Below, one piece after another: positions 8,607 to 16,400 of a stretch of 64,000 nucleotides of DNA. Where the stretch lies: positions 1,736,001 through 1,800,000 of the forward strand of contig OY781889.1 of the NCBI GenBank assembly GCA_963677185.1. Reading direction: 5' to 3'. The DNA comes from G963677185 sp963677185 (lineage in GTDB: Bacteria > Bacillota > Syntrophomonadia > Syntrophomonadales > Syntrophomonadaceae). The stretch's first letter is position 1, and every line of letters starts with the position of its first letter. A program made the position numbers and the translations under genes. The notes below the pieces were generated by a model that was given only the letters and a program-made list of their open reading frames with translations, searched no databases and was not told the origin of the DNA.

Positions 8607-9467
8607 CTATTCAATTATGGTAGCCAAATTTTTAGCGGTTACCGCCAGCTTGGCCGACATATCTTCCAGTTCCTGAATGCTGGCCGCGACTTCTTCAGTC
8701 AGGGCGGCCTGTTTCTGATTGATCTCCCCGGTTGCTTTCACTTCGGAAGTAATGTCAGTGATGGATAACTCTATATTGTTAAGCACCGGAGCGATTTGAG
8801 CTACGGAAGCGCTGCTGTCGTCGGCCAGCTTGCGTACCTCTTCAGCAACAACGGCAAAACCGCGGCCGTGTTCGCCCGCCCGGGCGGCTTCGATGGCAGC
8901 GTTGAGGCCTAGCATTTTGGTTTGCTGGGCGACTGATTTAATGAATTCCAGCACTTCGCCGGTTTCTCCCAGGTGATGCTGGGCTTCGTCTGCAGCCTGA
9001 CCAAGCTGGATGCTGCGGTTGGCCATTTGTTCGGCTGAATGGGCAACTTCATCGATCGACCTGCGCACGGTATGAATGGTCTGGTCCAGCAGGGCGCCGA
9101 TATCAGCAATCACATGCGCTTCCTTCAGTACTTGTGTCATTAGAACCTCGCGTGATTCGACCATGGTCATTATAATGTTGGCAGCCTGGGCGTCTACCAG
9201 TGAGCTTTCTGCGGGCTGGTTTTCGACGATGATTTCCTTGACCTTGCGGCTGCCGGTGGCTTCAATAATAACGTCGATACGGGGAAGGGCTAGCAGCTGG
9301 AGCAGATCGGTAAAGGCGGGAATGCCTTTCTGGCGGGCCAGCAGCATTCCAGGAGCCTGGCCGTCTACATCGCAAATTCCAGCCAGTTCTATTGAGTCCA
9401 GGCCCATAAAGGTCTTGAGCATGGATGTGCCACCCTGTCCTCCACCAACAATAACCACTTTTGACAT
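8607..9467 (-). CDS. Chemoreceptor with N-terminal Rossmann nucleotide-binding domain
   Basis: A 286-residue soluble protein. Residues 1-110 begin VVIVGGGQGGTSML and continue with AGICDVDGQAPG and DVIIEATGS. This is a Rossmann fold of the type found in NAD(P)-dependent dehydrogenases (glycine-rich loop, acidic residue after the second strand, conserved ATG segment). Residues about 130-286 form a short methyl-accepting signalling domain with QQTKMLGLNAAIEAARAGEH and GRGFAVVAEEVRKLADD. There is no HAMP domain and no membrane helix. The fused domains suggest a receptor reporting nucleotide or redox status to CheA, which is inference. The ribosome site AAGGAGG before ATG 9467 is strong (TTAAGGAGGATATTAT). 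It lies upstream of the H-cluster kinase operon on the same strand but has its own terminator. Confidence 0.85.
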   Translation of the reverse strand: MSKVVIVGGGQGGTSMLKTFMGLDSIELAGICDVDGQAPGMLLARQKGIPAFTDLLQLLALPRIDVIIEATGSRKVKEIIVENQPAESSLVDAQAANIIMTMVESREVLMTQVLKEAHVIADIGALLDQTIHTVRRSIDEVAHSAEQMANRSIQLGQAADEAQHHLGETGEVLEFIKSVAQQTKMLGLNAAIEAARAGEHGRGFAVVAEEVRKLADDSSASVAQIAPVLNNIELSITDITSEVKATGEINQKQAALTEEVAASIQELEDMSAKLAVTAKNLATIIE

Positions 9468-9789
9468 ATAATATCCTCCTTAAATAATGGCTGCAAATAA
9501 AAATGCGGTATTTCATAATTCCCCTGGCAACAAACTGGTCATGGTGTTTACGAACAACAAACTGAATGCGTTCGGCATATTATTGCACATAAGGGAAACA
9601 TCGCCCGCCCGGTTCATGACCGAACGGAATATCCGTATACATAGCATCACCACTATAACTATATATGAGCTGAACCGGCGTGGCAAGTATTGTTCAAGCA
9701 TTGGCGAAATATTCTGACTGACGAGAAATAAAGGACCAGCTCCTTAATCGGAGCTGGTCTCAATGCTCGCTGATGTTTATAATATGGGG
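9468..9789. other. Intergenic region, 322 bp
   Basis: Holds the terminator of the surface-protein gene at one end and presumably the promoter of the Rossmann chemoreceptor at the other. I see no gene in it. Confidence 0.5.
9722..9759 (-). terminator. Rho-independent terminator after the LPxTG protein
   Basis: A perfect 10-bp stem GACCAGCTCC (9734-9743) / GGAGCTGGTC (9750-9759) with loop TTAATC. On the minus strand it is followed by CTTTATTTCT. It sits 30 bases past the stop codon of the gene at 9790-11190. Confidence 0.8.
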
Positions 9790-11190
9790 CTATTTCTTGA
9801 ATTTCTTCAGAAGCAGCCCGCCGCCTGCCATCAGGCCCGCAATCGCTACGAGGTTGGCTGCGGCTTCAGCCCCTGTTTTAGGCAATTCGGCCGGGGGAGC
9901 AACCGGAATTTCCTGGACCGGAGCAGCTTCGACCACAATCGGTTTCACTTCCGGCTTGGGTTCGGGCTTTACTTCCGGTTCCGGCACCACAGCCGTTTCA
10001 ACAGGCGGTGCTTCCGTTACCGTCGGTGGTGTATAGGTGTTGGTTGAATCAGTGTATTCGTCGGTGTTTTCATCACGGGGGATGCGCCAGGAGTTGGTGA
10101 AGCCGAGTGTCCAAACATTGCCGTTCCAGTACTCAGCTGGGCCTGAACAATCATACAGGCTGGCATCATATTTGGGTGTATAGTCAGCAGGATCCCATCC
10201 CAAAGGCAACTCCACGTTGCTGCCAGCTTCGGCGTTTCTTTCATAAACGCCGATTTCTTCTGCTGTTACGTTTAGCCAAGGTGGAATGCTGCCTGGAAGG
10301 TCGCTATTGTAGATGTCATATACCTCCTGGTCAGCCAGTTGAATATAATATGAATAATCGGATTCTCCGCCAAAGCCCAATGCACTCCGGCCGTTACCAT
10401 AAGAATAAGGCATTTCAGGTATTGTAATTTTGATCACAGCTACGGTGTTTGTATCATATTCGGGGAAATTGACAAAGGATTTGGTAATCTGGGTATGTGC
10501 ATCTTGAGCCGGTCCATTGCTGAAGTAGCCGAGGTCTATAACCCCATCGACAATTGTAAAATCGAATAGTGAAAGTGTACCTAAATCACCATCCCCATTA
10601 ATAGATGCGAAACCTGGCGGGGGCTGTGTTTCATCGAAATCATAAACACCCATGGGCACTTCATAAAAACATACAACCCCGTCGGAACCAGACTCAAAAG
10701 GGCCGAAAGAAGGGCCAGCTGAAGCTGTGGAAACCAGTTTAAACCAGGCTCCAGCTAATGGGAAACCGTTACTATCGCGGGCACCTTTAGTTAATTTCAC
10801 GGTAACCTTAACCGGGTCGTTGGTAATAGTATCCGGTAAATTATTCCCATCACTGTTTACCTCAAAGTTAATCGGTGTCATCGTTTGATATCCAGGGGGA
10901 GTTGTTGTTTCGGTTAGCGTATAATTGCCATCATGTAAATCGAAACTATAGTTACCAACCGATCCTGAAATCTGGTTAATATAAGTAGAACCATCAACTG
11001 TAAATACGGCACCGTCTATAGGTAGTCCAGTAATAGCGTCAACCTTTGTAAATGTGATATTGTGCGGAACGGGTTGGTTTTCTTCGACCCCCATGGCCGG
11101 CGCCACCACCGCCAGGCTGAAGCTCATCACGAAGGCTATTGCCAGGAACAAGGCCAGGCCTTTGCTTCTAGTAAATCGATAAGTAAACAT
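9790..11190 (-). CDS. LPxTG-anchored surface protein with SpaA-like (prealbumin) domains
   Basis: A 466-residue exported protein. The N-terminus has a signal peptide (residues 1-34, LALFLAIAFVMSFSLAVVAP). Two prealbumin/SpaA-type repeats follow: ITFTKVDAITGLPIDGAVFTV to TLTETTTPPGY, and VTVKLTKGARDSNGFPLAGA to YDFDETQPPPGF. Then comes a unique region of about 180 residues rich in Tyr, Trp and Asn. The C-terminus has a Pro/Glu/Val/Lys-rich stalk, the sorting signal LPKTG, a hydrophobic helix and the tail KKFKK. It should be covalently fixed to peptidoglycan by a sortase. No sortase gene is in the window. SpaA domains often carry Lys-Asn isopeptide bonds; the TFTKVD and VKLTKGA lysines are candidates. 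AAAGGAGA before ATG 11190 supports the start. The function is probably adhesive or structural. Confidence 0.88.
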   Translation of the reverse strand: MFTYRFTRSKGLALFLAIAFVMSFSLAVVAPAMGVEENQPVPHNITFTKVDAITGLPIDGAVFTVDGSTYINQISGSVGNYSFDLHDGNYTLTETTTPPGYQTMTPINFEVNSDGNNLPDTITNDPVKVTVKLTKGARDSNGFPLAGAWFKLVSTASAGPSFGPFESGSDGVVCFYEVPMGVYDFDETQPPPGFASINGDGDLGTLSLFDFTIVDGVIDLGYFSNGPAQDAHTQITKSFVNFPEYDTNTVAVIKITIPEMPYSYGNGRSALGFGGESDYSYYIQLADQEVYDIYNSDLPGSIPPWLNVTAEEIGVYERNAEAGSNVELPLGWDPADYTPKYDASLYDCSGPAEYWNGNVWTLGFTNSWRIPRDENTDEYTDSTNTYTPPTVTEAPPVETAVVPEPEVKPEPKPEVKPIVVEAAPVQEIPVAPPAELPKTGAEAAANLVAIAGLMAGGGLLLKKFKK

Positions 11191-11332
11191 TTATTGTCTC
11201 CTTTCACATTATGTGTAAATAAAGGTGTTGGGTCCCAAAAGTCAAAAAATCTAGGTCAAATATACGGAATTGAGATTGAATTATTTTGCTACTGATTCAC
11301 CTCCGGGCAACACCGATGTTCACGATAGCCAC

Positions 11333-11338
11333 ATTATA
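11333..11338 (-). promoter_or_regulatory. Candidate -10 element for the LPxTG gene
   Basis: TATAAT on the minus strand, about 143 bases before the start codon at 11190. A well-spaced -35 box was not found, so this is a weak call. Confidence 0.3.
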
Positions 11339-11511
11339 CTACATTCGGTCTGTCACGAGTTGATCACATTTAATACATTATCAATAATTAATGCATCAGG
11401 GCTCAAGGAGGCGCACTTCGGCATGTCAGCCAGCATTGCCTGGAACAGCACCAGCTTACAGTAAGTAAGCAACAATCTTTCCATTGGGTTAATTGTTCTC
11501 TCATTGCGGAC

Positions 11512-11541
11512 TTGACAAAAAACCAAACAAAAACATATTAT
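11512..11541 (+). promoter_or_regulatory. SigA-type promoter for the DUF2087 gene
   Basis: TTGACA at 11512-11517 and TATTAT at 11536-11541 with an 18-bp spacer of A/C-rich sequence. It ends 38 bases before ATG 11580. Confidence 0.75.
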
Positions 11542-11579
11542 GTCTATGGAAAACAACAAGGATTAAGAGGTAGGTTTGC

Positions 11580-12332
11580 ATGGACATTTCTGAAGTCTTC
11601 TGGAACGCCTCCCTGGAGGAGCTGAAGCTCGGCTATATTGACGATGGTTCTGTTCTCACCTGCCTGCTTTGCGGGCAGTCATATGAACATGGAAGAGTAT
11701 ATCCGGAAGAAGGGGTGCTGTACGAAGTAAAGCGTTATATGCGCCTGCATATTGAAAAAGCTCATGGATCGGTTTTCAATTGCCTGTTGCAAATGGATAA
11801 AAAGCTTAACGGCCTGACCGATCACCAGAAAAGGCTGCTGGAATTATTCTATGAAGGCCGGAGCGATGCCGAAGTGCAGGAGGCAACGGATATAGGAAGC
11901 GCTTCGACCATTCGCAATCACCGTTTTGTATTGAAGGAGAAGGAGCGGCAAGCCCGAATATTGCTGGCCATTATGGAGTTGTTAAAGGATAAAGCCCGTT
12001 ATGCTCCAGCTATGGTCGAAGTGCACCAGGGCGTTAAAATGGTGGATGAGCGCTACAATATTACCGTACAGGAAAGCGAGCGCATTCTGAAGCGGTATTT
12101 CCCGGAGGAACTCGGGGGGCGGCTGAAAACCTTCACCATGAAGGAGAAAGCCCGGTTGGTAGTGCTGCGGGAGCTGGCCGGACGTTTTAAGGCAGGCCTC
12201 GTATATAGCGAAAAAGAGGTTAACAGCATCCTGATAAGCGCCTGGGAGGACTATGCGACGGTGCGGCGCTGCCTGGTGGATTATGGTTTCCTGGAGCGCC
12301 AGCCCGATGGCAGTCAGTACCAGTTGAAGTAA
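11580..12332 (+). CDS. DUF2087-type transcriptional regulator
   Basis: A 250-residue protein with three parts. The N-terminus has a zinc-finger-like CLLCGQSYEHG and RLHIEKAHG (Cys2His2 pattern, residues 28-62). The middle is a LuxR-like helix-turn-helix (LTDHQKRLLELFYEGRSDAEV to SASTIRNHRF, residues about 78-125). The C-terminus is a DUF2087 domain (FTMKEKARLVVLRELAGRF, YSEKEVNSIL, VRRCLVDYGFLER, DGSQYQL). The last domain is found in many Firmicutes regulators of unknown target. It is followed after 43 bases by a GIY-YIG-like gene on the same strand, so the two may be co-transcribed. A clear TTGACA promoter lies upstream. The Cys2His2 pattern suggests zinc-dependent DNA or RNA contact, which is inference. 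Confidence 0.8.
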   Translation: MDISEVFWNASLEELKLGYIDDGSVLTCLLCGQSYEHGRVYPEEGVLYEVKRYMRLHIEKAHGSVFNCLLQMDKKLNGLTDHQKRLLELFYEGRSDAEVQEATDIGSASTIRNHRFVLKEKERQARILLAIMELLKDKARYAPAMVEVHQGVKMVDERYNITVQESERILKRYFPEELGGRLKTFTMKEKARLVVLRELAGRFKAGLVYSEKEVNSILISAWEDYATVRRCLVDYGFLERQPDGSQYQLK

Positions 12333-12375
12333 CGGCAAGAAAACAGACCCGACATTGAAAGGTTGATATATAATC

Positions 12376-12732
12376 ATGACAGCACCAAATCGGAAGCAGA
12401 TTATCAGGGAATACAAAGAGGCGGAACTCTCTGCCGGGGTGTTCCAGATCAGAAATAAAATCAATCAAAAAGTGTTTGTTAAAAGCACTATGGATATGCA
12501 AACCATTAATGGCCAGCGCTTTCAGCTTAAAATGGGGAGCCACATGAACAAAGCCCTCCAGGAGGAATGGAATCGGTATGGGGAAGAGGCCTTCATATTC
12601 GAGATTCTGGAAACGCTGGATAATCCAGCTGAAATCCATGATCCACGGGATGCGGTGAAGAAGCTGGAGGCCAAATGGATGGATAAGCTGCATCCGTACG
12701 GAGAACGTGGATATCACCGCCCTCCGGAATAG
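12376..12732 (+). CDS. GIY-YIG-like protein, degenerate core
   Basis: A 118-residue protein resembling compact GIY-YIG nuclease domains. AGVFQIRNKINQKVFVKST replaces the GIY...YIG strand pair, and later segments (MNKALQEEWNRYGEEAFIFEILE, a Glu in KLEAKWMDKL) match the usual helix and catalytic Glu region. The canonical tyrosines are not kept (GVF and VFV), so nuclease activity is doubtful. It lies 43 bases after the DUF2087 regulator and 35 bases before the LCP start, all on the plus strand. Genes of this type are known next to DUF2087 genes in Firmicutes; their joint role is not known to me. It could be a nucleic-acid-binding rather than a cutting protein. Confidence 0.7.
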   Translation: MTAPNRKQIIREYKEAELSAGVFQIRNKINQKVFVKSTMDMQTINGQRFQLKMGSHMNKALQEEWNRYGEEAFIFEILETLDNPAEIHDPRDAVKKLEAKWMDKLHPYGERGYHRPPE

Positions 12733-12767
12733 ATGCATATTGGTATGCGAGCAGGGAGGTGGCGCCA

Positions 12768-13691
12768 GTGCAAATATCAAAGTACGCACTGTATTTTGTT
12801 ATAACTATACTGGTGCTGCTGATCGCCCTGGCCGCAGGAGCGTCGATAAGCGCCTGGTTCTTTTCAAGCCAACTGGCCGGCCATCTGCAGTCCGGAGTCC
12901 GGACTGCGGCTGACAGCGCCATAGACGGGTCCAGAGTCAACATCCTGATAATGGGCAATGACGCCCGCCCGGGCGAAGGCATCACCCGTTCCGACACTCT
13001 CATGCTGGTTTCAATTGATCCGCATCTTCGCAAGGCAGTATTTCTGCTTATTCCCAGGGACACGAAGTGGGAGAGCAAGCGCCACGGAGTTCAGAAAATC
13101 AATGCCGCCCTGGCTTTTGATGGGCCGGAGGCGGCGGTGAACGCATCTGAAAAGCTGCTGGACGTTAAGATTGATCATTACGCGGTGATCAGCTTTGAAG
13201 CGTTTATTAAGATAATCGACGCCCTGGGCGGAGTGGAAATCGATGTTCAGGAACCTATGCACAAAGAAGCGGAGAACATTCATCTGGAAGAGGGGCGCCA
13301 GGTTTTAAACGGGGAGGATGCCCTGGGTTTTGTACGTTACCGCGATTACCTGATGGGTGATGTGGACCGCGATCAGCACCAGGCAATTTTTATTAAAGCG
13401 CTGGCTGCGAAGATTTTATCGGCTGATACGCTGGTGCGGCTGCCGGAGCTGGTTATGGCTGCCAATGACCTGCTGGTCACTGACATGCTGCTCACCGAAA
13501 TGCTGGAATACGCTTCCTGGGCCCCGGCCTTCAGCCCGGACTCGATCATAACCCAGACCCTGCCGGGCAGTTTTGACAATGATTATGACGAGTCCGGCAG
13601 TCTGATTTCATGCTACTGGATTGTTACCGAGGAGCAGGCCCATGGCATAATCGATGATTTGTATGCCGGGAAGCATTACGAGGTTTATTAG
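12768..13691 (+). CDS. LytR-CpsA-Psr (LCP) family cell-wall ligase
   Basis: A 307-residue membrane protein with one N-terminal helix (LYFVITILVLLIALAAGASI) and an extracellular LCP domain. Family motifs are ILIMGNDARPGEG, RSDTLMLVSIDP, LIPRDT with the pyrophosphate-binding Arg, INAALAFDG, and LGFVRYRD with the second Arg-rich motif. LCP enzymes move lipid-linked glycopolymers onto peptidoglycan; the acceptor here is unknown. The start is GTG 12768, preceded by GGGAGGTGG at five bases; GTG 12759 lies inside that ribosome site. The downstream gene is convergent, with only about 40 bases between. Its presence and the LPxTG protein nearby argue for a single-membrane, thick-walled envelope. Confidence 0.9.
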   Translation: MQISKYALYFVITILVLLIALAAGASISAWFFSSQLAGHLQSGVRTAADSAIDGSRVNILIMGNDARPGEGITRSDTLMLVSIDPHLRKAVFLLIPRDTKWESKRHGVQKINAALAFDGPEAAVNASEKLLDVKIDHYAVISFEAFIKIIDALGGVEIDVQEPMHKEAENIHLEEGRQVLNGEDALGFVRYRDYLMGDVDRDQHQAIFIKALAAKILSADTLVRLPELVMAANDLLVTDMLLTEMLEYASWAPAFSPDSIITQTLPGSFDNDYDESGSLISCYWIVTEEQAHGIIDDLYAGKHYEVY

Positions 13692-13732
13692 GAGAAGTCG
13701 CAGGGCCAGTTCAATAACCGGACCCGTTCCCG

Positions 13733-14884
13733 CTAATCCAGGGCTGCAGCTATTTCTTCCAGGACTTCCCCGATGGGAATGAACTGTGTGCAGCCCATTT
13801 CGCAAACACCGCACTGGGTGCACTGCCCGGCGTCTTTCGCCATGGCCTTCAAGAAGCCATATTGGGCCTTCGTTCCCTTCATATCCTCGTACATGGCCAG
13901 GTTGTTCCAGACCTCGAAATTGCCGGGAATATCGACTCCGTTGGGGCAGGGCATGCAGTACTGGCAGTTGGTGCAGTCCACTTTGAACCGAGCCCGGTAG
14001 GCGCGTTTGACTTCTTCATAGAGATCGATTTCCGCATAGCTGAGCGACTGCGGGAGGCCTCGACCTGCGCTCTGGATATTTTCTTCGACCTGCTCCATGC
14101 TGCTCATCCCACTCAGAACAACATTTACTCCGGGATGATTCCACACATAACGCAGCCCCCATTCCGCCGGGCTTTTTTTTACAGATGCCCGATCCCATAT
14201 GGACTGTACTTCAGGAGGTATTCGTCCGGCCAGGCTGCCGCCTCTGAGCGGTTCCATGATCATAACCCCAAGCCCTCGATCGACGGCATACTGAAGGCCG
14301 CTGGCTCCGGCCTGATATTCTTCATCCATGTAGTTATACTGAATCTGGCAGCAGGTCCAGTCGTAGGCCTCGACAATCTCCATGAACACATTCAGTTCAT
14401 CGTGAAATGAAAATCCCGCATGCCGGATTCTGCCATCATCCAGCGCCCTGTTCAGGAAATCCCGGACTCCAAGGTCTCGTAATTTAGGCCATTGGGTAGC
14501 GTTTAAACCGTGCAGCAGGTAGAAATCGAGATGATCGGTTTGCAGGCGCTCCAGCTGGCGGTTAAGGAAATCGTCCATGTCCTGGCGGGTTTTAACCAGC
14601 CAGCAGGGCAGCTTGGTGGTGAGGCTGACTTTCTCGCGGTAGCCATTTTGCAGAGCTCGGCCGGTAAAAGGTTCGCTGCCGCCAGGTTTTGTCATACCGG
14701 TGCCGTGATAGGTCCAGGCGGTATCTACGTAGTTAACGCCCTGGTCAATGGCGTAGCGCAGCATTTCTGTGGCCGGTCCCTCGTCAATCTGGTCGTACCT
14801 TCCGCCAATAAGCGGCAAGCGCATGCATCCAAAGCCCAGAACAGATAATTCCTGTTTGGTGCGGGGCATGGTTCTGTATAGCAT
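13733..14884 (-). CDS. Aldo/keto reductase with C-terminal 4Fe-4S ferredoxin domain
   Basis: A 383-residue oxidoreductase. The N-terminal 270 residues form an AKR barrel (LGFGCMRLPL, the catalytic Asp-Tyr region NYVDTAWTYHG, TKLPCW, LDFYLLHG, the C-terminal cofactor part VVLSGMSSMEQVEEN). The C-terminus carries two cluster motifs, CTNCQYCMPCPNGVDIP and CTQCGVCEMGC, as in clostridial AKR proteins whose electron carrier may be ferredoxin rather than NADPH alone. The start ATG 14884 has AGGGAGA eight bases upstream; the in-frame start at 14932 has no site. It is convergent with the LCP gene and divergent from the flavoprotein at 15080. The substrate is unknown. Confidence 0.88.
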   Translation of the reverse strand: MLYRTMPRTKQELSVLGFGCMRLPLIGGRYDQIDEGPATEMLRYAIDQGVNYVDTAWTYHGTGMTKPGGSEPFTGRALQNGYREKVSLTTKLPCWLVKTRQDMDDFLNRQLERLQTDHLDFYLLHGLNATQWPKLRDLGVRDFLNRALDDGRIRHAGFSFHDELNVFMEIVEAYDWTCCQIQYNYMDEEYQAGASGLQYAVDRGLGVMIMEPLRGGSLAGRIPPEVQSIWDRASVKKSPAEWGLRYVWNHPGVNVVLSGMSSMEQVEENIQSAGRGLPQSLSYAEIDLYEEVKRAYRARFKVDCTNCQYCMPCPNGVDIPGNFEVWNNLAMYEDMKGTKAQYGFLKAMAKDAGQCTQCGVCEMGCTQFIPIGEVLEEIAAALD

Positions 14885-15079
14885 GTGATTCGTCTCCCTG
14901 CATAATTTTGTGCTGGCTTCACTATATTCCAAACCCGGTTTAAAATAAATGGCTTAATATTAAAACGATTCACATGTGTCTATGACAAGCTTAATGGCTT
15001 CCTCTGGCCGCGGCAGCGCTTGTGGGCGGAAGCCGGCTCTGTTAAGCTGATGGCAGCCTTGAAATGGAGGTACAGACCA

Positions 15080-16318
15080 TTGAAAAGAGTCATTATAGTT
15101 GGGGCAGGTCCTGCGGGCTTGATGGCGGCGTCTGCGGCAGCCGAAAAGGGAGCCAGTGTGCTGCTGCTGGAGAAAATGGATCGGGTGGGGCGCAAGCTGA
15201 GGATAACCGGCAACGGCCGGTGCAATATCACAGCTGCGGTTGCTCCCGAGCAGTTAATCAAGGGTTTTCCCGGTAATGGGCGCTTTCTTCACAGCGCTTT
15301 TAACCGCTTTTCGAATCAGGATCTGATTGCCTTCATCAATCGACTGGGCGTTCCTACTAAAATCGAAGAGGAAACCCGGGTTCTTCCTGCTTCCAACCGG
15401 GCAGAAGACGTGGCTGAAGCCCTGCATGAAAATGCGCTCAGGTCAGGGGTGCAGATAATAGCTTCCGTAAAAGTGGACGGCTTGTTAATCGAAGACGGCA
15501 AGTGCTTGGGGGTGCAAACCTCTGAAGGAGCGATGGAAGCAGATGCGGTTATAGTTGCCACCGGTGGCAAATCCTATCCCGGCACTGGCTCGACCGGGGA
15601 CGCTTACGGATGGGCCCGGCAAGCCGGCCACATGGTGGTTGAACCCAGGCCCAGCCTGGTGCCCCTGCTGGCGGCGGAAAAATGGTGCAAATATTTGCAG
15701 GGCTTGAGTATGGAAGATGTGGCAGCGAGCGCTTATACACCGGCGTCGAAACCGGTTAACAAACAGCGGGGAGCCCTGGTTTTCACCCATTATGGATTGT
15801 CTGGCCCGGTGATTTTAGCCATGAGCAAGGACATTGCTGCTTATCTGCACAAAAACGGATCGCCGGTGCTAATCAAGCTTGACTTCATGCCAGAATGCGG
15901 TGCAGAACAGCTCGACTGGCAATTGCAGGCGCTTATGACCCGCAATGCCCGTAAACAAATAAAAAACGCCCTGGCGGAAATTCTGCCTTCCCGCTTGATT
16001 GAAATCATAATGGAATTGGCGGAGATGAAAAATGATACAGCCTGTCATACGACTACCCGCAGCGAGCGCGCCATGCTTCTCTCCCTCATAAAGGGCCTGC
16101 CACTGACTATCGTGGGCACCAGGCCTCTGGCCGAGGCTATTGTAACCGCTGGCGGGATAGCGGTAAATGAAATCGACCCCCGGACCATGATGTCCCGAAA
16201 GGTTGCCGGGCTATATTTTGCCGGTGAAGTGCTGGATGTGGATGGATACACTGGAGGGTACAATCTGCAAGCGGCCTTTTCCACCGGCTATGTGGCCGGG
16301 CAATCTGCCGCGACGTAA
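15080..16318 (+). CDS. BaiN/HI0933-type FAD-dependent oxidoreductase
   Basis: A 412-residue flavoprotein. The N-terminus has a dinucleotide-binding fold (VIIVGAGPAGLMAASAAA, with LLLEKMDRVGRKL as the second strand and FAD ribose contact). The family signature ITGNGRCNIT follows, with VIVATGGKSYPGTGSTGDAYGWA in the middle. The C-terminus closes the FAD site (GLYFAGEVLDVDGYTGGYNLQ, AFSTGY). Relatives include BaiN, acting on 3-oxo-delta4 bile acids, but most members are uncharacterised, so the substrate is open. The start is TTG 15080, with TGGAGG nine bases upstream; the ATG at 15020 has no ribosome site and adds an unrelated extension. The gene appears to be monocistronic. Confidence 0.87.
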   Translation: MKRVIIVGAGPAGLMAASAAAEKGASVLLLEKMDRVGRKLRITGNGRCNITAAVAPEQLIKGFPGNGRFLHSAFNRFSNQDLIAFINRLGVPTKIEEETRVLPASNRAEDVAEALHENALRSGVQIIASVKVDGLLIEDGKCLGVQTSEGAMEADAVIVATGGKSYPGTGSTGDAYGWARQAGHMVVEPRPSLVPLLAAEKWCKYLQGLSMEDVAASAYTPASKPVNKQRGALVFTHYGLSGPVILAMSKDIAAYLHKNGSPVLIKLDFMPECGAEQLDWQLQALMTRNARKQIKNALAEILPSRLIEIIMELAEMKNDTACHTTTRSERAMLLSLIKGLPLTIVGTRPLAEAIVTAGGIAVNEIDPRTMMSRKVAGLYFAGEVLDVDGYTGGYNLQAAFSTGYVAGQSAAT

Positions 16319-16400
16319 GCAGCCTGTGAACGAAAGGGTTACTGACTGTTTTGAACCGGACTCTGGAGCCGGGTGAGCAGCAGTCAACAGCCCTTGAGCC

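Larger units (their letters stand above)
11191..11579. other. Intergenic region, 389 bp, between divergent genes
   Basis: Holds the outward promoters of the LPxTG gene (minus) and of the DUF2087 gene (plus). The LPxTG transcript may carry a leader of about 130 nt if it starts just after ATTATA 11333-11338 (TATAAT on the minus strand). I could not match that leader to a known riboswitch. Confidence 0.45.

Noticed and set aside
11191..11333. Riboswitch in the LPxTG leader
   Set aside because: I could not match it to the conserved cores of cyclic di-GMP, cobalamin or other known classes; a covariance-model search would be needed.
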